From NCBI RefSeq assembly GCF_030055425.1, contig NZ_JASFYE010000002.1, positions 1 to 64,000 on the forward strand: a stretch of 64,000 nt of DNA, given 5' to 3'. Below are positions 40,203-48,627 of the stretch, piece after piece. The translations under genes and the position numbers were made by a program. A model generated the notes under the pieces. It was given only the letters and a program-made list of their open reading frames with translations, was not told where the DNA came from and searched no databases. Source of the DNA: Methanothermobacter sp. Lineage in GTDB: Archaea > Methanobacteriota > Methanobacteria > Methanobacteriales > Methanothermobacteraceae. Numbering within the stretch: the stretch's first letter is position 1; every line of letters starts with the position of its first letter.

Positions 40203-40979
40203 CTAGATCAGTATCAGTATGACAAGGAGGAGGAGAGAACTGAAGAACACTATTGTCCCCTTTATCATTATAACGGCACCGTCATCCTCAACAAGGTAGG
40301 GTATACCATAGGAGAGGGCGGCGGCAATCATTATCTTCACGATACCCGTGATGCTTGTCCCCAGGCCTGCGGCCATCTGCAGTATGGTTGCAATCAGGAA
40401 GGAAACCACCACAACGGTTATTATGAGTATGATGGTGTTCTGCAGAAGACCCCTTATAATGGGGGTAAGGGGCTGGCGTCTTTCCCTCCTTGATAGAAGT
40501 CCCCGCTGGGACCCTGTGTGCCCTGTGTGAAATATGGTTGATGGGGGACCGTATACCTCAACTTCCTCCTCGTAGTATTCATCCTCTTCCTCTCCTTCTT
40601 CAGGAACCTGAATTTTCTTTGAAAACTCCTCAGCAATTTTTATGAGGCCATTCCTGTCTATCAGCTTCATGTTTCTCTTGACGGCATAGTTTCTGGCCTG
40701 GGATGAGAAATCGGATGTTGTAACAATAACTACCTTGGAGGCCTTCAGGGTCTTTGCAGCCATTTCCATTTCCTTTAAAACGTCCATACCAACCTTCCAG
40801 TTTTCATCATAGTTTTTACAGGCCACCACAACCCCTATATCCCCGAGGGTGGTGGGGAGAATACCATATATGTCCACTATGTGCTGGGAGGTTCTGAAAT
40901 CCTTGTAAACCTTGAAACCAGAATCCTCCATGACTTTGGCGATGAAATCCACGAGTTTCTGCTTCTTCAATTCCTCCAC
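40203..40979 (-). CDS. Mrr-like endonuclease-fold membrane protein
   Basis: A 258-residue protein. Residues 1-115 have the Mrr-type PD-(D/E)XK fold pattern (VDIYG with D36, then VVVACKNY, NYAVKRNMKLIDRNGLI), residues 125-145 are acidic (EEGEEEDEYYEEEVE), and 183-258 hold three hydrophobic spans. The usual Q or E two residues before the lysine is alanine (A53, K55), so cleavage activity may be lost or changed. It may sense DNA at the membrane. No methylase or specificity gene adjoins it. Ribosome site GGGTGGAGGA precedes the ATG. Confidence 0.65.
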   Translation of the reverse strand: MEELKKQKLVDFIAKVMEDSGFKVYKDFRTSQHIVDIYGILPTTLGDIGVVVACKNYDENWKVGMDVLKEMEMAAKTLKASKVVIVTTSDFSSQARNYAVKRNMKLIDRNGLIKIAEEFSKKIQVPEEGEEEDEYYEEEVEVYGPPSTIFHTGHTGSQRGLLSRRERRQPLTPIIRGLLQNTIILIITVVVVSFLIATILQMAAGLGTSITGIVKIMIAAALSYGIPYLVEDDGAVIMIKGTIVFFSSLLLLVILILI

Positions 40980-41067
40980 CCTCCGGGGTTAGACTTAATA
41001 GAGCTATGTTATAAGATATACTTAAAATTTGATATAAATGCTAGCAAAAGGATAGAGATGGTTACCG

Positions 41068-41844
41068 ATGAAGATTCTCATAACAAATGATGACGGAGTG
41101 AACTCATCCGGGATTCTAGCGGCCAGGAAGGCTGTTGAAAACCTTGGAGAGACCATTATAGTGGCTCCAGCCACCCAGCAGAGCGGCATAGGTCATGCCC
41201 TCACCCTCTTTGAACCCATAAGGGTTAGCGAGGTCACCCTCAGGGACGGTTCAGAGGCCTACGCGGTTTCAGGGACACCAACAGACGCCGTGATAATAGG
41301 GATATTCGAGCTGATGGATGAGAAACCTGACCTTGTAATATCTGGTATAAATATGGGGGAAAACCTCGGAAAATCTGAACTCACAACATCAGGGACAATA
41401 GGTGCCGCAATGGAGGCGGCGGTTCATGGTGTACCGTCCCTTGCAGTTTCACTCCAGGTGAGGAGGGGTGACATCAAGTTTCATGATGGCCATGTGGATG
41501 TGGACTTTTCACTGGCATCTGAGCTGACGGAACGGGTTGCATCCAGGATACTCAGGAAAGGCTTACCTGATGGTGTTGATTTCCTCAACCTTAACATCCC
41601 ATCACACCCCTCAGGAAACGATATACGTATCACAAGACTTGGGGACAGGATGTACAATGTCCACATCAAGAAGAGACTGGATCCAAGGGGAAGGCCCTAC
41701 TACTGGATTGATGGTGACCCTGCAGGTAGGGACGCCCCTGGAACAGATGTCCATACCCTGAAGGCTGAAAACACTGCAACCCTCACACCGGTATCCCTTG
41801 ACTGCACCGCACCCCTTGATTCAATGAGGGGATGGCTTGATTAG
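41068..41844 (+). CDS. surE: 5'-nucleotidase SurE
   Basis: A 258-residue metal-dependent nucleoside monophosphatase of the SurE family. Metal ligands are D8, D9 in ITNDDGVNSSG, S39 region (QQSGIGHALT) and N91 region (SGINMGENLG); YAVSGTPTDAVIIG is also typical. Length fits. It stands alone on the plus strand between an Mrr-like gene and a repeat-bearing gap. Start ATG lies 4 nt after the GGTTACCG of the leader. Confidence 0.92.
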   Translation: MKILITNDDGVNSSGILAARKAVENLGETIIVAPATQQSGIGHALTLFEPIRVSEVTLRDGSEAYAVSGTPTDAVIIGIFELMDEKPDLVISGINMGENLGKSELTTSGTIGAAMEAAVHGVPSLAVSLQVRRGDIKFHDGHVDVDFSLASELTERVASRILRKGLPDGVDFLNLNIPSHPSGNDIRITRLGDRMYNVHIKKRLDPRGRPYYWIDGDPAGRDAPGTDVHTLKAENTATLTPVSLDCTAPLDSMRGWLD

Positions 41845-41924
41845 TGGCTCGAGATCATCGATAACTCCCTTTGACCATACATCCACGCTTCTGATCTCTG
41901 AATATCTCCTGAGTTCTGGCCTAA

Positions 41925-42050
41925 GAATTTCTTTTTACTTTTCTGGTCGCTTTCTGGTGTAGATGTAATTATTTGGAGGAATTTCTTTTTACTTTGGTCT
42001 CCATAATCTGGTGGAGATCTGGGTGTAAATTCGGAAAAATTTCTTTTAAG
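41925..42050. repeat. Degenerate tandem repeat with T-rich cores between surE and a membrane operon
   Basis: GAATTTCTTTTTACTT is found exactly at 41925-41940 and 41979-41994, and a shorter form (AATTTCTTTT) at 42038-42047, offsets of 54 and about 58. The spacers are also related (TCTGGTG..AGAT, GGAGG or CGG at the end). Each core carries T-runs typical of archaeal terminators, so the array may stop surE transcripts. No gene lies between 41845 and 42089. Confidence 0.6.
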
Positions 42051-42089
42051 AGAAGGTCCAATTTAAAATAAAAGATTGGAGGACCTTAA

Positions 42090-42407
42090 ATGGAATACAC
42101 TATTTTTAACGTGACTCTTCCATTAATAGGGCTTTATATATTAACCTATACGCTTTACAGGAATGGTAGGATACGAAGAAGTTTTCATGTGAACCTCTGG
42201 AACCTGATCATACTCATCGCATTTCTGATATCAGGGATTGGAGGTTTCGTCCTTCTCCTCCTGGTGGAGAACGGTATAAGGTTTCCACTGAACTCACAGC
42301 TTCTCTACTGGCATGTGGAGGCGGGCCTGGCCCTCGTGCTTGTAACGGTTTTTCACTTCCACTGCTACACAGGCAGCTTAAACAGAATCCTGGGGGTTGG
42401 TAAATGA
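42090..42407 (+). CDS. Small membrane protein with H-x13-H-x-H pattern, pair member A
   Basis: A 105-residue protein with three hydrophobic spans (about 7-23, 37-58, 76-94). YWHVEAGL carries H75 and the third span ends HFH with H89 and H91. The whole protein aligns with the C-terminal part of the next gene: RNGRIRR/RSGYIRG, LWNLI/LWNML, ISGIGGF/GTGLTGI, YWH and the spaced H..H.H. Such histidines could bind heme or metal, but no heme motif is proven and this lineage lacks cytochromes for methanogenesis. Overlaps the next gene by 4 nt (ATGA). AGGACCTTAAATGG gives only a moderate ribosome site. Confidence 0.6.
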   Translation: MEYTIFNVTLPLIGLYILTYTLYRNGRIRRSFHVNLWNLIILIAFLISGIGGFVLLLLVENGIRFPLNSQLLYWHVEAGLALVLVTVFHFHCYTGSLNRILGVGK

Positions 42408-43114
42408 ACCTGAAGAAAGGATTTAAGTTTCTGACCGGAATTTTACCATTCGCAGCCGCAATATCCACTTCCGGCATTTCATGCGCCGCTTCATGCCCCT
42501 ATGGTCTTGTGAACGACCCCTACCCTGGACAGTGCCCAAGGTTCACGGATCTCAACGGTGACGGCATATGTGACCTCTCACAGACAGCATCCACAACAGA
42601 TTACGCAGCATCTGAGGATAAGGAAGCTTCTTCATCTGACCAGGGGGCTTCTTCATCCAGCGGTAGCGATGATTACAGTCCAGCAGAAACTTCTGAAATC
42701 AACAGGACACAGAATCACACCCCTGAACATAACGTGAGTGGAGATGTTTCAGACGGTACCATTGGAGAGTTCAGCGGCCATGAAACAGATTACCATTTAA
42801 TACCTGTGAGCCTCATTATAGTGGGGGCGTACCTCCTAACGCTTTACCTCATGCGCAGCGGCTACATCAGGGGTTCAGTGTACAGAAGGCTGTGGAACAT
42901 GCTAATAACTGTGGGATATGCCGGGACAGGACTTACAGGTATACTCCTCCTCATATTCATACGCCTTGGTGTAAAAACGGCCATGAATCCATCTGTGACC
43001 TACTGGCATGCTGAACTTGCAATTCTGATGGTTACAGGTACCCTGATACATGCCCACATATACTGGAAGCCTTTAAAGGGCATGTTCAGCCAGCTGATGA
43101 GGGGCGCATCCTGA
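42404..43114 (+). CDS. Membrane protein with Cys/EF-hand-like segment and H-x13-H-x-H domain, pair member B
   Basis: A 236-residue protein. A signal sequence (7-28) is followed by CPYGLVNDPYPGQC (31-44) and DLNGDGICD (49-57), a cysteine plus Ca-loop-like motif; similar segments occur, from memory, in Fe-S or FMN-linked membrane proteins of other archaea and anaerobes. A polar linker of Ser/Asp residues (60-128) leads to three hydrophobic spans (135-151, 167-188, 203-219) that match the previous gene, with H202, H216 and H218 aligned to H75, H89 and H91. The N-terminal part should be outside. Function is unknown; an electron-transfer role is possible. Confidence 0.6.
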   Translation: MNLKKGFKFLTGILPFAAAISTSGISCAASCPYGLVNDPYPGQCPRFTDLNGDGICDLSQTASTTDYAASEDKEASSSDQGASSSSGSDDYSPAETSEINRTQNHTPEHNVSGDVSDGTIGEFSGHETDYHLIPVSLIIVGAYLLTLYLMRSGYIRGSVYRRLWNMLITVGYAGTGLTGILLLIFIRLGVKTAMNPSVTYWHAELAILMVTGTLIHAHIYWKPLKGMFSQLMRGAS

Positions 43115-43292
43115 TGGTGAAGCAGATCACCACTGAAGAATCATGATGGGCTTCAGAATCCCCACTCCCCACCTTTAAAATTCCATTTATTAGTATGATG
43201 TGTGGACTCTCAGGTATTCAAAGGTAAATCACTGAATGGGTCAGTGCCAAAAAATTATCAGTGTTTACCCCCATAGGTATAAGAGTGGTTCC

Positions 43293-43580
43293 ATGAAGAG
43301 GCTCCTGTGGTGGCTTATTGCAGCGACACGTGGGGGAGTGAACCGTGCAAGGATAATCCGGATGCTGCATGAGAGGCCATACAATACCAACCAGCTGGCA
43401 GAGGCGCTTAAACTTGACTATAAGACTGTTCAGCATCACCTAAGGGTTCTTGAGAAGAATAAAATCATAGTATCATCAGGTGAGAGGTACGGAAAGATGT
43501 ACTTTCTTTCAGATGCAATGGAGGAGAATTACGACTTATTTGAGGATATAATGGATAGGATCAGGGGGGTGGATGTATGA
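43293..43580 (+). CDS. ArsR-like winged-helix regulator
   Basis: A 95-residue DNA-binding protein: GGVNRARIIRMLHERPYNTNQLAEALKLDYKTVQHHLRVLEKNKII is the classic winged helix of the archaeal ArsR type, and the wing reads SSGERYGKMYFLS. No metal-binding cysteine pair is present. ATG 43293 is used; the frame extends upstream to 43236 without support. It ends ATGA-overlapped with the small membrane protein downstream, so they are co-translated. A gap of about 180 nt separates it from the preceding gene. Confidence 0.8.
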   Translation: MKRLLWWLIAATRGGVNRARIIRMLHERPYNTNQLAEALKLDYKTVQHHLRVLEKNKIIVSSGERYGKMYFLSDAMEENYDLFEDIMDRIRGVDV

Positions 43581-43894
43581 GGGGAGTTCATGCCCGTAAT
43601 TTCATGGCAGATCCCGGGCTCACATTCCTGGCGGTTGTAGTGGGGATTCTGAATGTGTTCGTCCTCCTCATCCTTCTGGGGGTCTATGTTTCAGGCTACA
43701 GGAAGATCCGGTCCAGTTTTACACTTGGACTTATAGGGTTTTCCATGCTGCTGCTCCTGCAGAACATCATATTCATAATTTTCATGCTGATACGGGAGGG
43801 TTTCAGGGGACATGGACTGGGATTTCCTGTTCTCAGTGTTAACCTCTGTCAGCTTGCCGCGCTTCTGGTTCTCCTCAGGATAACCTGGGAGTAG
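43577..43894 (+). CDS. Small three-span membrane protein coupled to ArsR-type regulator
   Basis: A 105-residue protein with three hydrophobic spans (about 14-36, 48-70, 83-101) and no motif I know. It starts ATG inside the regulator's stop (ATGA), which means coupled translation. Archaeal genomes often pair a small winged-helix protein with a three-span protein like this; the membrane protein may control the regulator. No substrate can be named. Confidence 0.55.
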   Translation: MRGVHARNFMADPGLTFLAVVVGILNVFVLLILLGVYVSGYRKIRSSFTLGLIGFSMLLLLQNIIFIIFMLIREGFRGHGLGFPVLSVNLCQLAALLVLLRITWE

Positions 43895-43981
43895 CCCTGC
43901 AGTTTAACTGAAGGATGGAGGATATGTGAAGTATATATAGGCGAATCATTATAGCATTACTAAATCTTTAAGGGGATTCTG

Positions 43982-44185
43982 ATGAAAGGCGATGATAAGG
44001 AGTTCAGGGTTAACAAGCAGTTCCTGAAGTTTAAAAACAGGAATGTTCTTCTAACACTCAAAAACAATGAAGAGGCAAGGGGAAAACTCATATCAATAGA
44101 TAATTACCTCAACACAGTTCTTCAGACTGAGGAGGGCATCAGGTTCATTAAGGGAACCAAGATAGCGTTCATTGCAATGGAATAG
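43982..44185 (+). CDS. Sm-like (LSm) RNA-binding protein
   Basis: A 67-residue LSm-fold protein: Sm1 core FKNRNVLLTLKNNEEARGKLISIDNYLNTVL and Sm2 core RFIKGTKIAFIAME. Sm-like proteins form six- or seven-subunit rings on U-rich RNA and take part in tRNA and RNA processing. It differs from the longer standard archaeal SmAP1 and is probably the second LSm of the cell. GGGGATTCTG is the ribosome region. It abuts the marker 12 gene on the opposite strand. Confidence 0.75.
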   Translation: MKGDDKEFRVNKQFLKFKNRNVLLTLKNNEEARGKLISIDNYLNTVLQTEEGIRFIKGTKIAFIAME

Positions 44186-45178
44186 TTAGATATCAACCTC
44201 TATTCCCAGAATCTCTCTTTTTCCCCCGTGTATATCACGCGCTATCTGGGCACTCCCCATGGAACCGGAGGTTGCATCCAGCCTCTTCACAGGGGCCAGT
44301 TCATTCACCATATCTGCAAGTTTTCCGTGGAAATCGTAGGGTTCCCTCATGGCACCCATGGATCCGGTGAGAACGATCCCATCAACACGCTCTGAGATGC
44401 CTGCAAGCCCCCATATCTCCATGGCTATGGTCATTATCATGGTCTCAAGTGCAAGGGCCGCTTCCCTCCTTCCCTCAAGGTACATATCAAGGAGTTCATC
44501 CCTTGCACGGGATACCCTCGTATCTATGCCGGCTATCTTAACAGCCCCCGCATGAGAAAAACACTCGTTTGCTGTTTTTTCACCATCATCTATTTTCCTG
44601 AGCATTTCAAGGTCAAGAGGCCCATGTATAACCCCCATGGCACCTATACAGGCATCCATCGCACCTCTTATCTTCCCGTCCTGTATGAGCATGGTCACAG
44701 TATTGGAGCTTATATCGGAAACTATCATGTTCTCCCAGCCGGTATCCAGGTATGCATTGTAGCATATGCTCACCTTCTCTGGACTTGCGTGGTGGGAGTA
44801 GGCTGCCCGGAACCTCTCATCAAGACAGGGGGTGTTGCGGTGAAGGCCAGGTATCAGTACAGTGGGTATTCCAGAGGACTCTATTTCACTGTAAACGGCT
44901 GTCCCGCCACCTGTGACCTTACCGGCCCCTCCAATGGAGATGATACCCCTGTTCTTCACCCGATCAATGGGCTTTATCCTGTTTATACCGTCACCCATTG
45001 CATAGGTTATTGCCATGAGTTCTATCTCTTCAGGGGACACCCTTCCTTCAAGCTCCTCAAGGGCGGAAACCCTGCCCGCCGAGAGTTCCTCCCTCCCTAT
45101 CTTGAAGTGCTCGACCTTATCCCCAAGGATTGTGAAGGACACTCCTGTTGTCCCATGGTCCATACCCACAAATACCAA
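44186..45178 (-). CDS. Methanogenesis marker protein 12
   Basis: A 330-residue protein of the actin/Hsp70 ATPase fold (DHGTTGVSF phosphate-1 loop; IVSDISSNTVTML phosphate-2; VLTGSMGAM adenosine segment). It is found in methanogens and named only by distribution; its reaction is unknown. The start TTG at 45178 is chosen because GGTGAT lies 4 nt upstream; the GTG at 45187 is part of that ribosome site. It abuts the LSm gene. Confidence 0.75.
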   Translation of the reverse strand: MVFVGMDHGTTGVSFTILGDKVEHFKIGREELSAGRVSALEELEGRVSPEEIELMAITYAMGDGINRIKPIDRVKNRGIISIGGAGKVTGGGTAVYSEIESSGIPTVLIPGLHRNTPCLDERFRAAYSHHASPEKVSICYNAYLDTGWENMIVSDISSNTVTMLIQDGKIRGAMDACIGAMGVIHGPLDLEMLRKIDDGEKTANECFSHAGAVKIAGIDTRVSRARDELLDMYLEGRREAALALETMIMTIAMEIWGLAGISERVDGIVLTGSMGAMREPYDFHGKLADMVNELAPVKRLDATSGSMGSAQIARDIHGGKREILGIEVDI

Positions 45179-45223
45179 GCCAATCACCTTTTAAAAGAAA
45201 AATATGGGATTTATCGGCGGAGT

Positions 45224-46210
45224 TTATTTTTCAAGGCCGCAGAGTTTCCTGAGCTTTGAGCCCACCTTCTCTATCTCCAGTTCTCCCTCAAGGGCCCTCA
45301 TCCTTTTAAGCATCGGGGCACCGGCCCTGTTTTCAAGGGCCCATTCCTTGGCGAATTTACCGTTCTGGATCTCTTCCAGTATTTTATGCATTTCCTTCTC
45401 TGTTTCCTCTGTTATAACCCTCTTTCTCCTTGTAAGGCCCCCGAACTCTGCTGTGTTACTCACATTGTGCCACATGCCCTGGAATCCCCTCTCGTAGATG
45501 AGGTCCACTATCAGTTTGAGTTCATGGCATGTCTCAAAGTAGGCGATCTCTGGCTGATAACCGGCCTTCACAAGGGTTCTGAATGCGGTGTTTATGAGTT
45601 CTGTTACACCACCACAGAGCACGGCCTGTTCACCGAAGAGGTCGGTCTCTGTTTCCTCCTTGAAGGTGGTCTCAAGGACACCTGCACGTGCAAGTCCGCA
45701 TGCCTTTGCCATGGCAAGGGCCTGTTCAAGGGCGTCTCCGGTTGCATCCACCTCAACAGCCACGAGACCAGGTATTCCAAAGCCCTCAAGGTAGGTTCTC
45801 CTCACCATTGCACCGGGACCCTTGGGGGCCACCATGGTGACGTTTACCCCCTCAGGGGCCCTTATGTAGCCGTAGTGTATGTTGTAGCCATGTGAGAAGG
45901 ATATGGTGTTGCCCTCCCTGAGGTATGGTTTTATGGACTGCTCAAATACTGTCTCCTGTATCTCGTCGGGTATGAGTATGTGTACGATGTCGGCCTCCCT
46001 TGAGGCGTCCTCAACTGTCATGACGTTCATACCATCATCATGGGCCTTCTTCCAGGAGGCTCCACCCCTTCTGAGCCCAACTATAACATCAAGTCCGCTG
46101 TCGGCCATGTTCCTGGCCTGGGCTTCTCCCTGACTGCCGTAACCTATCACGGCTATCTTCTTATCTGCCAGTATCTCCATGTCAATGTCATTTTCATAGT
46201 AGATCTTCAT
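45224..46210 (-). CDS. ilvC: Ketol-acid reductoisomerase
   Basis: A 328-residue class I enzyme that isomerises and reduces acetolactate or acetohydroxybutyrate, second step of valine and isoleucine synthesis. The NAD(P)H loop [13 protein letters not shown] (25-37), the VAPKGPG segment (141-147) and [32 protein letters not shown] with the metal glutamate and aspartate are present. ATG 46210 has GAGGAGGT 5 nt upstream. It is the last gene of the ilvB-ilvN-ilvC run. Confidence 0.95.
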   Translation of the reverse strand: MKIYYENDIDMEILADKKIAVIGYGSQGEAQARNMADSGLDVIVGLRRGGASWKKAHDDGMNVMTVEDASREADIVHILIPDEIQETVFEQSIKPYLREGNTISFSHGYNIHYGYIRAPEGVNVTMVAPKGPGAMVRRTYLEGFGIPGLVAVEVDATGDALEQALAMAKACGLARAGVLETTFKEETETDLFGEQAVLCGGVTELINTAFRTLVKAGYQPEIAYFETCHELKLIVDLIYERGFQGMWHNVSNTAEFGGLTRRKRVITEETEKEMHKILEEIQNGKFAKEWALENRAGAPMLKRMRALEGELEIEKVGSKLRKLCGLEK

Positions 46211-46272
46211 GAAAAACCTCCTCATCTCTAATTAACAGGGTCATTAAAAATAAAATTTGTGTTCATCTGGAT

Positions 46273-46770
46273 TCAGATGGTTCTCCCACCACGGGACATT
46301 GCAGTTGGCCCGGTCCTTGCAAGTTCCTTGATTCCAAAGACCCTCAGGAGCTCAAGGAAGGCGTCTATCTTCTCTGAGTCCCCGGTGACCTCAACTGTAA
46401 GTGCCTCACTGCTCACGTCCACTATCCTCCCCCTGAAGATGTTGGTGTACTGTATTATCTCTGACCTCTCCTTCTCTGATGGGGCGTGTACCTTAACCAT
46501 GCATAGCTCCCTCTTAACGGTGGATGATGGTTCAAGGTCACGGACCTTTATAACGTCTATCAGCTTATTGAGCTGCTTGGTTATCTGTTCAAGCACGCGG
46601 TCGTCGCCCCTGGCTATTATGGTCATCCTGGCGATTCCAGGTGTTTCGGATTCCCCTACAGTGATGCTTTCGATGTTGAATCCACGCCTTGTGAAGAGTC
46701 CTGCAACCCTCTGAAGGACACCGGGTCTGTGCTCAACAAGGGCACTGATGATGTGTGTGTCGGGTTTCAT
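46273..46770 (-). CDS. ilvN: Acetolactate synthase regulatory subunit
   Basis: A 165-residue ACT-domain subunit that gives feedback control and stability to IlvB. ALVEHRPGVLQRVAGLFTRRGFNIESITVG is the valine-binding ACT motif. Start ATG 46770 follows GGTGATTAAG; it begins 1 nt after the ilvB stop, so both chains are made in step. A GTG at 46779 is part of the ribosome site. Confidence 0.94.
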   Translation of the reverse strand: MKPDTHIISALVEHRPGVLQRVAGLFTRRGFNIESITVGESETPGIARMTIIARGDDRVLEQITKQLNKLIDVIKVRDLEPSSTVKRELCMVKVHAPSEKERSEIIQYTNIFRGRIVDVSSEALTVEVTGDSEKIDAFLELLRVFGIKELARTGPTAMSRGGRTI

Positions 46771-46771
46771 C

Positions 46772-48496
46772 TTAATCACCGTCCGCCTTCACTCCAGAGT
46801 ATCTTATTTCCTGGGGATCCTCCCTTTCAACCCTGTACTCCCCCACTATTTCGGTCAGACCGCAACCTGGTGGGACCATTGGGAGTATCTCCTCCGGGTC
46901 TATAACTATATCCAGAAGGGCTGGTTCACCTGATCTTATGGCCCTTGAAAGGGCTTCAGATGTTTCACCCGGTTTTTCGACCCTTTCAGCCTCAATTCCA
47001 AATGATTCAGCCAGTTTAACGAAATCCGGGACCTCGCCGAGGTGTGTATGGGACATCCTCTCATCATAGAAGAGGCGCTGCCACTGGGCAACCATACCAA
47101 GGTGGCGGTTGTCCATGACACATATCACAACGGGTATGTCATATTCCCTTATGGTTGCAAGGTCCTGGCAGACCATCAGAAATCCGCCGTCGCCACAGAC
47201 AGCCACAACGTCATTCTCTGGAAGAGCAACCTTTGCCCCTATGGCGGCAGGAAAACCGAAACCCATGGTCCCAAGGCCACCTGATGATATGAATTTTCTG
47301 GGGGCCCTTGATGTGTAGAAGTGGGCCATCCACATCTGGTTCTGTCCAACGTCTGTTGTGACAACGGTTTCATCATCCAGGACCTGGCTTATCTCCTTTA
47401 TAACCTGCTGGGGTTTCAGGGGGACTTCTTCATAACTCATCCTTGGCATGCAGTCCGATCTGAACTTCTGAACACCCCTCAGCCACTCATCATCCCTTTC
47501 ACCGTGTTTTTTGAGTTTTGCTATAAGCTCCCCAAGGACATTCCTGGCGTCACCGACGATGGGAACATCAACGGCCACGTTTTTACCTATCTCGGCGGGG
47601 TCAATGTCCACGTGTATTATTCTGGCATTGGGGGCGAATTCTGCAACATTACCGGTTGTGCGGTCTGAGAATCTGCATCCAACCGCTATGAGGCAGTCAC
47701 ACTCGTCCACTGTTAGGTTTGCAACCTTGCGGCCGTGCATACCCAGCATACCCATGGCCGAAGGATGGTCCTCAGGGAAAGAACCCTTACCGAGGAGTGT
47801 GGTGGTCACAGGGGCCTTTATGAGTTCTGATAGCTCCATGATCTCCTTTGAGGCACCTGATATTATCACTCCACCACCTGCCAGTATAACTGGCTTTTCT
47901 GACCTCTTTATGAGCTCTGCGGCCCTTTTTATCTGGAGCGGGTGGCCCCGGAGGGTCGGCCTGTAACCCTGAAGGTCCAGCTCATCAAGGGGATCCTGGA
48001 CCTCCTGTTCCTGTATGTCCTTTGGAAGGTCTATGACAACGGGGCCAGGGCGTCCTGTCTTTGCTATGTGAAAGCTTGCCCTTACCATTGCAGGGATTTC
48101 ACTTGCATCAGCTGGCTGGAAGCTGTGCTTTGTGATGGGCATGGTTATGCCTATCATGTCCACCTCCTGGAAGGCATCATTCCCGATGAGGTGGGTGGGG
48201 ACCTGACCTGCAATTGCAACTATGGGTGAGGAGTCCATGTAGGCTGTTGCGATACCGGTTACAAGGTTTGTGGCCCCTGGCCCTGAGGTTGCTATGCAGA
48301 CCCCCACCCTGCCTGAGGCCCTTGCATATCCATCTGCGGCGTGGGCTGCGCACTGCTCATGTCTTACAAGGATGTGTTTGAGTTCGGAATCATAGAGCAT
48401 GTCATAGAGTGGCAGTAACTGTCCACCGGGGTATCCGAATACGGTGTCTGCTCCCTGATCCAGAAGTGATCTGATTATTGCCTGGCCACCTTTCAT
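46772..48496 (-). CDS. ilvB: Acetolactate synthase catalytic subunit
   Basis: A 574-residue ThDP enzyme that makes acetolactate from pyruvate. Marks are FGYPGGQLLPLYDML (23-37), HEQCAAHAADGYARA with the catalytic glutamate E47 region, and the ThDP motif GDGGFLMVCQDLATI...VMDN. ATG 48496 has AAGGTG six nt upstream. A 14-base motif shared with ilvD lies 22-35 nt upstream of the start and overlaps an inverted repeat. Leads the ilvBNC operon. Confidence 0.95.
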   Translation of the reverse strand: MKGGQAIIRSLLDQGADTVFGYPGGQLLPLYDMLYDSELKHILVRHEQCAAHAADGYARASGRVGVCIATSGPGATNLVTGIATAYMDSSPIVAIAGQVPTHLIGNDAFQEVDMIGITMPITKHSFQPADASEIPAMVRASFHIAKTGRPGPVVIDLPKDIQEQEVQDPLDELDLQGYRPTLRGHPLQIKRAAELIKRSEKPVILAGGGVIISGASKEIMELSELIKAPVTTTLLGKGSFPEDHPSAMGMLGMHGRKVANLTVDECDCLIAVGCRFSDRTTGNVAEFAPNARIIHVDIDPAEIGKNVAVDVPIVGDARNVLGELIAKLKKHGERDDEWLRGVQKFRSDCMPRMSYEEVPLKPQQVIKEISQVLDDETVVTTDVGQNQMWMAHFYTSRAPRKFISSGGLGTMGFGFPAAIGAKVALPENDVVAVCGDGGFLMVCQDLATIREYDIPVVICVMDNRHLGMVAQWQRLFYDERMSHTHLGEVPDFVKLAESFGIEAERVEKPGETSEALSRAIRSGEPALLDIVIDPEEILPMVPPGCGLTEIVGEYRVEREDPQEIRYSGVKADGD

Positions 48497-48517
48497 TGGA
48501 AACACCTTGAAAATCTA

Positions 48518-48533
48518 TCATTATTATTAATGA
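48518..48533. promoter_or_regulatory. Palindrome and shared ilv motif upstream of ilvB
   Basis: TCATTA-TTAT-TAATGA is a 6+4+6 inverted repeat. Its first 14 bases (48518-48531) recur as TGATTATTATTAAT before ilvD, with one mismatch, in the same orientation in the plus strand and at the same distance from the start. TATA-like TTTATAAGAAAT on the minus strand at 48545-48556 would place transcription start in the palindrome, so this looks like an operator. Confidence 0.5.
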
Positions 48534-48627
48534 CATATTTCTTATAAATACATAATAAAGGTAAGTGGTAAGGTTATATAAAACAATAGGGAGATTTAAG
48601 TTTATCAATTTCAGGGAGGATTATCCG

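Noticed and set aside
40203-40979. Restriction-modification system
   Set aside because: No methylase or specificity gene is near and a catalytic residue is changed.
42090-43114. Reading the two histidine membrane proteins as cytochrome b
   Set aside because: The histidines sit on one span only, no CxxCH heme motif or four-helix histidine set is visible, so heme binding stays a hypothesis.
43236-43292. Longer start of the ArsR-like regulator
   Set aside because: The extra residues fall before the winged helix and no ribosome site serves the earlier start.
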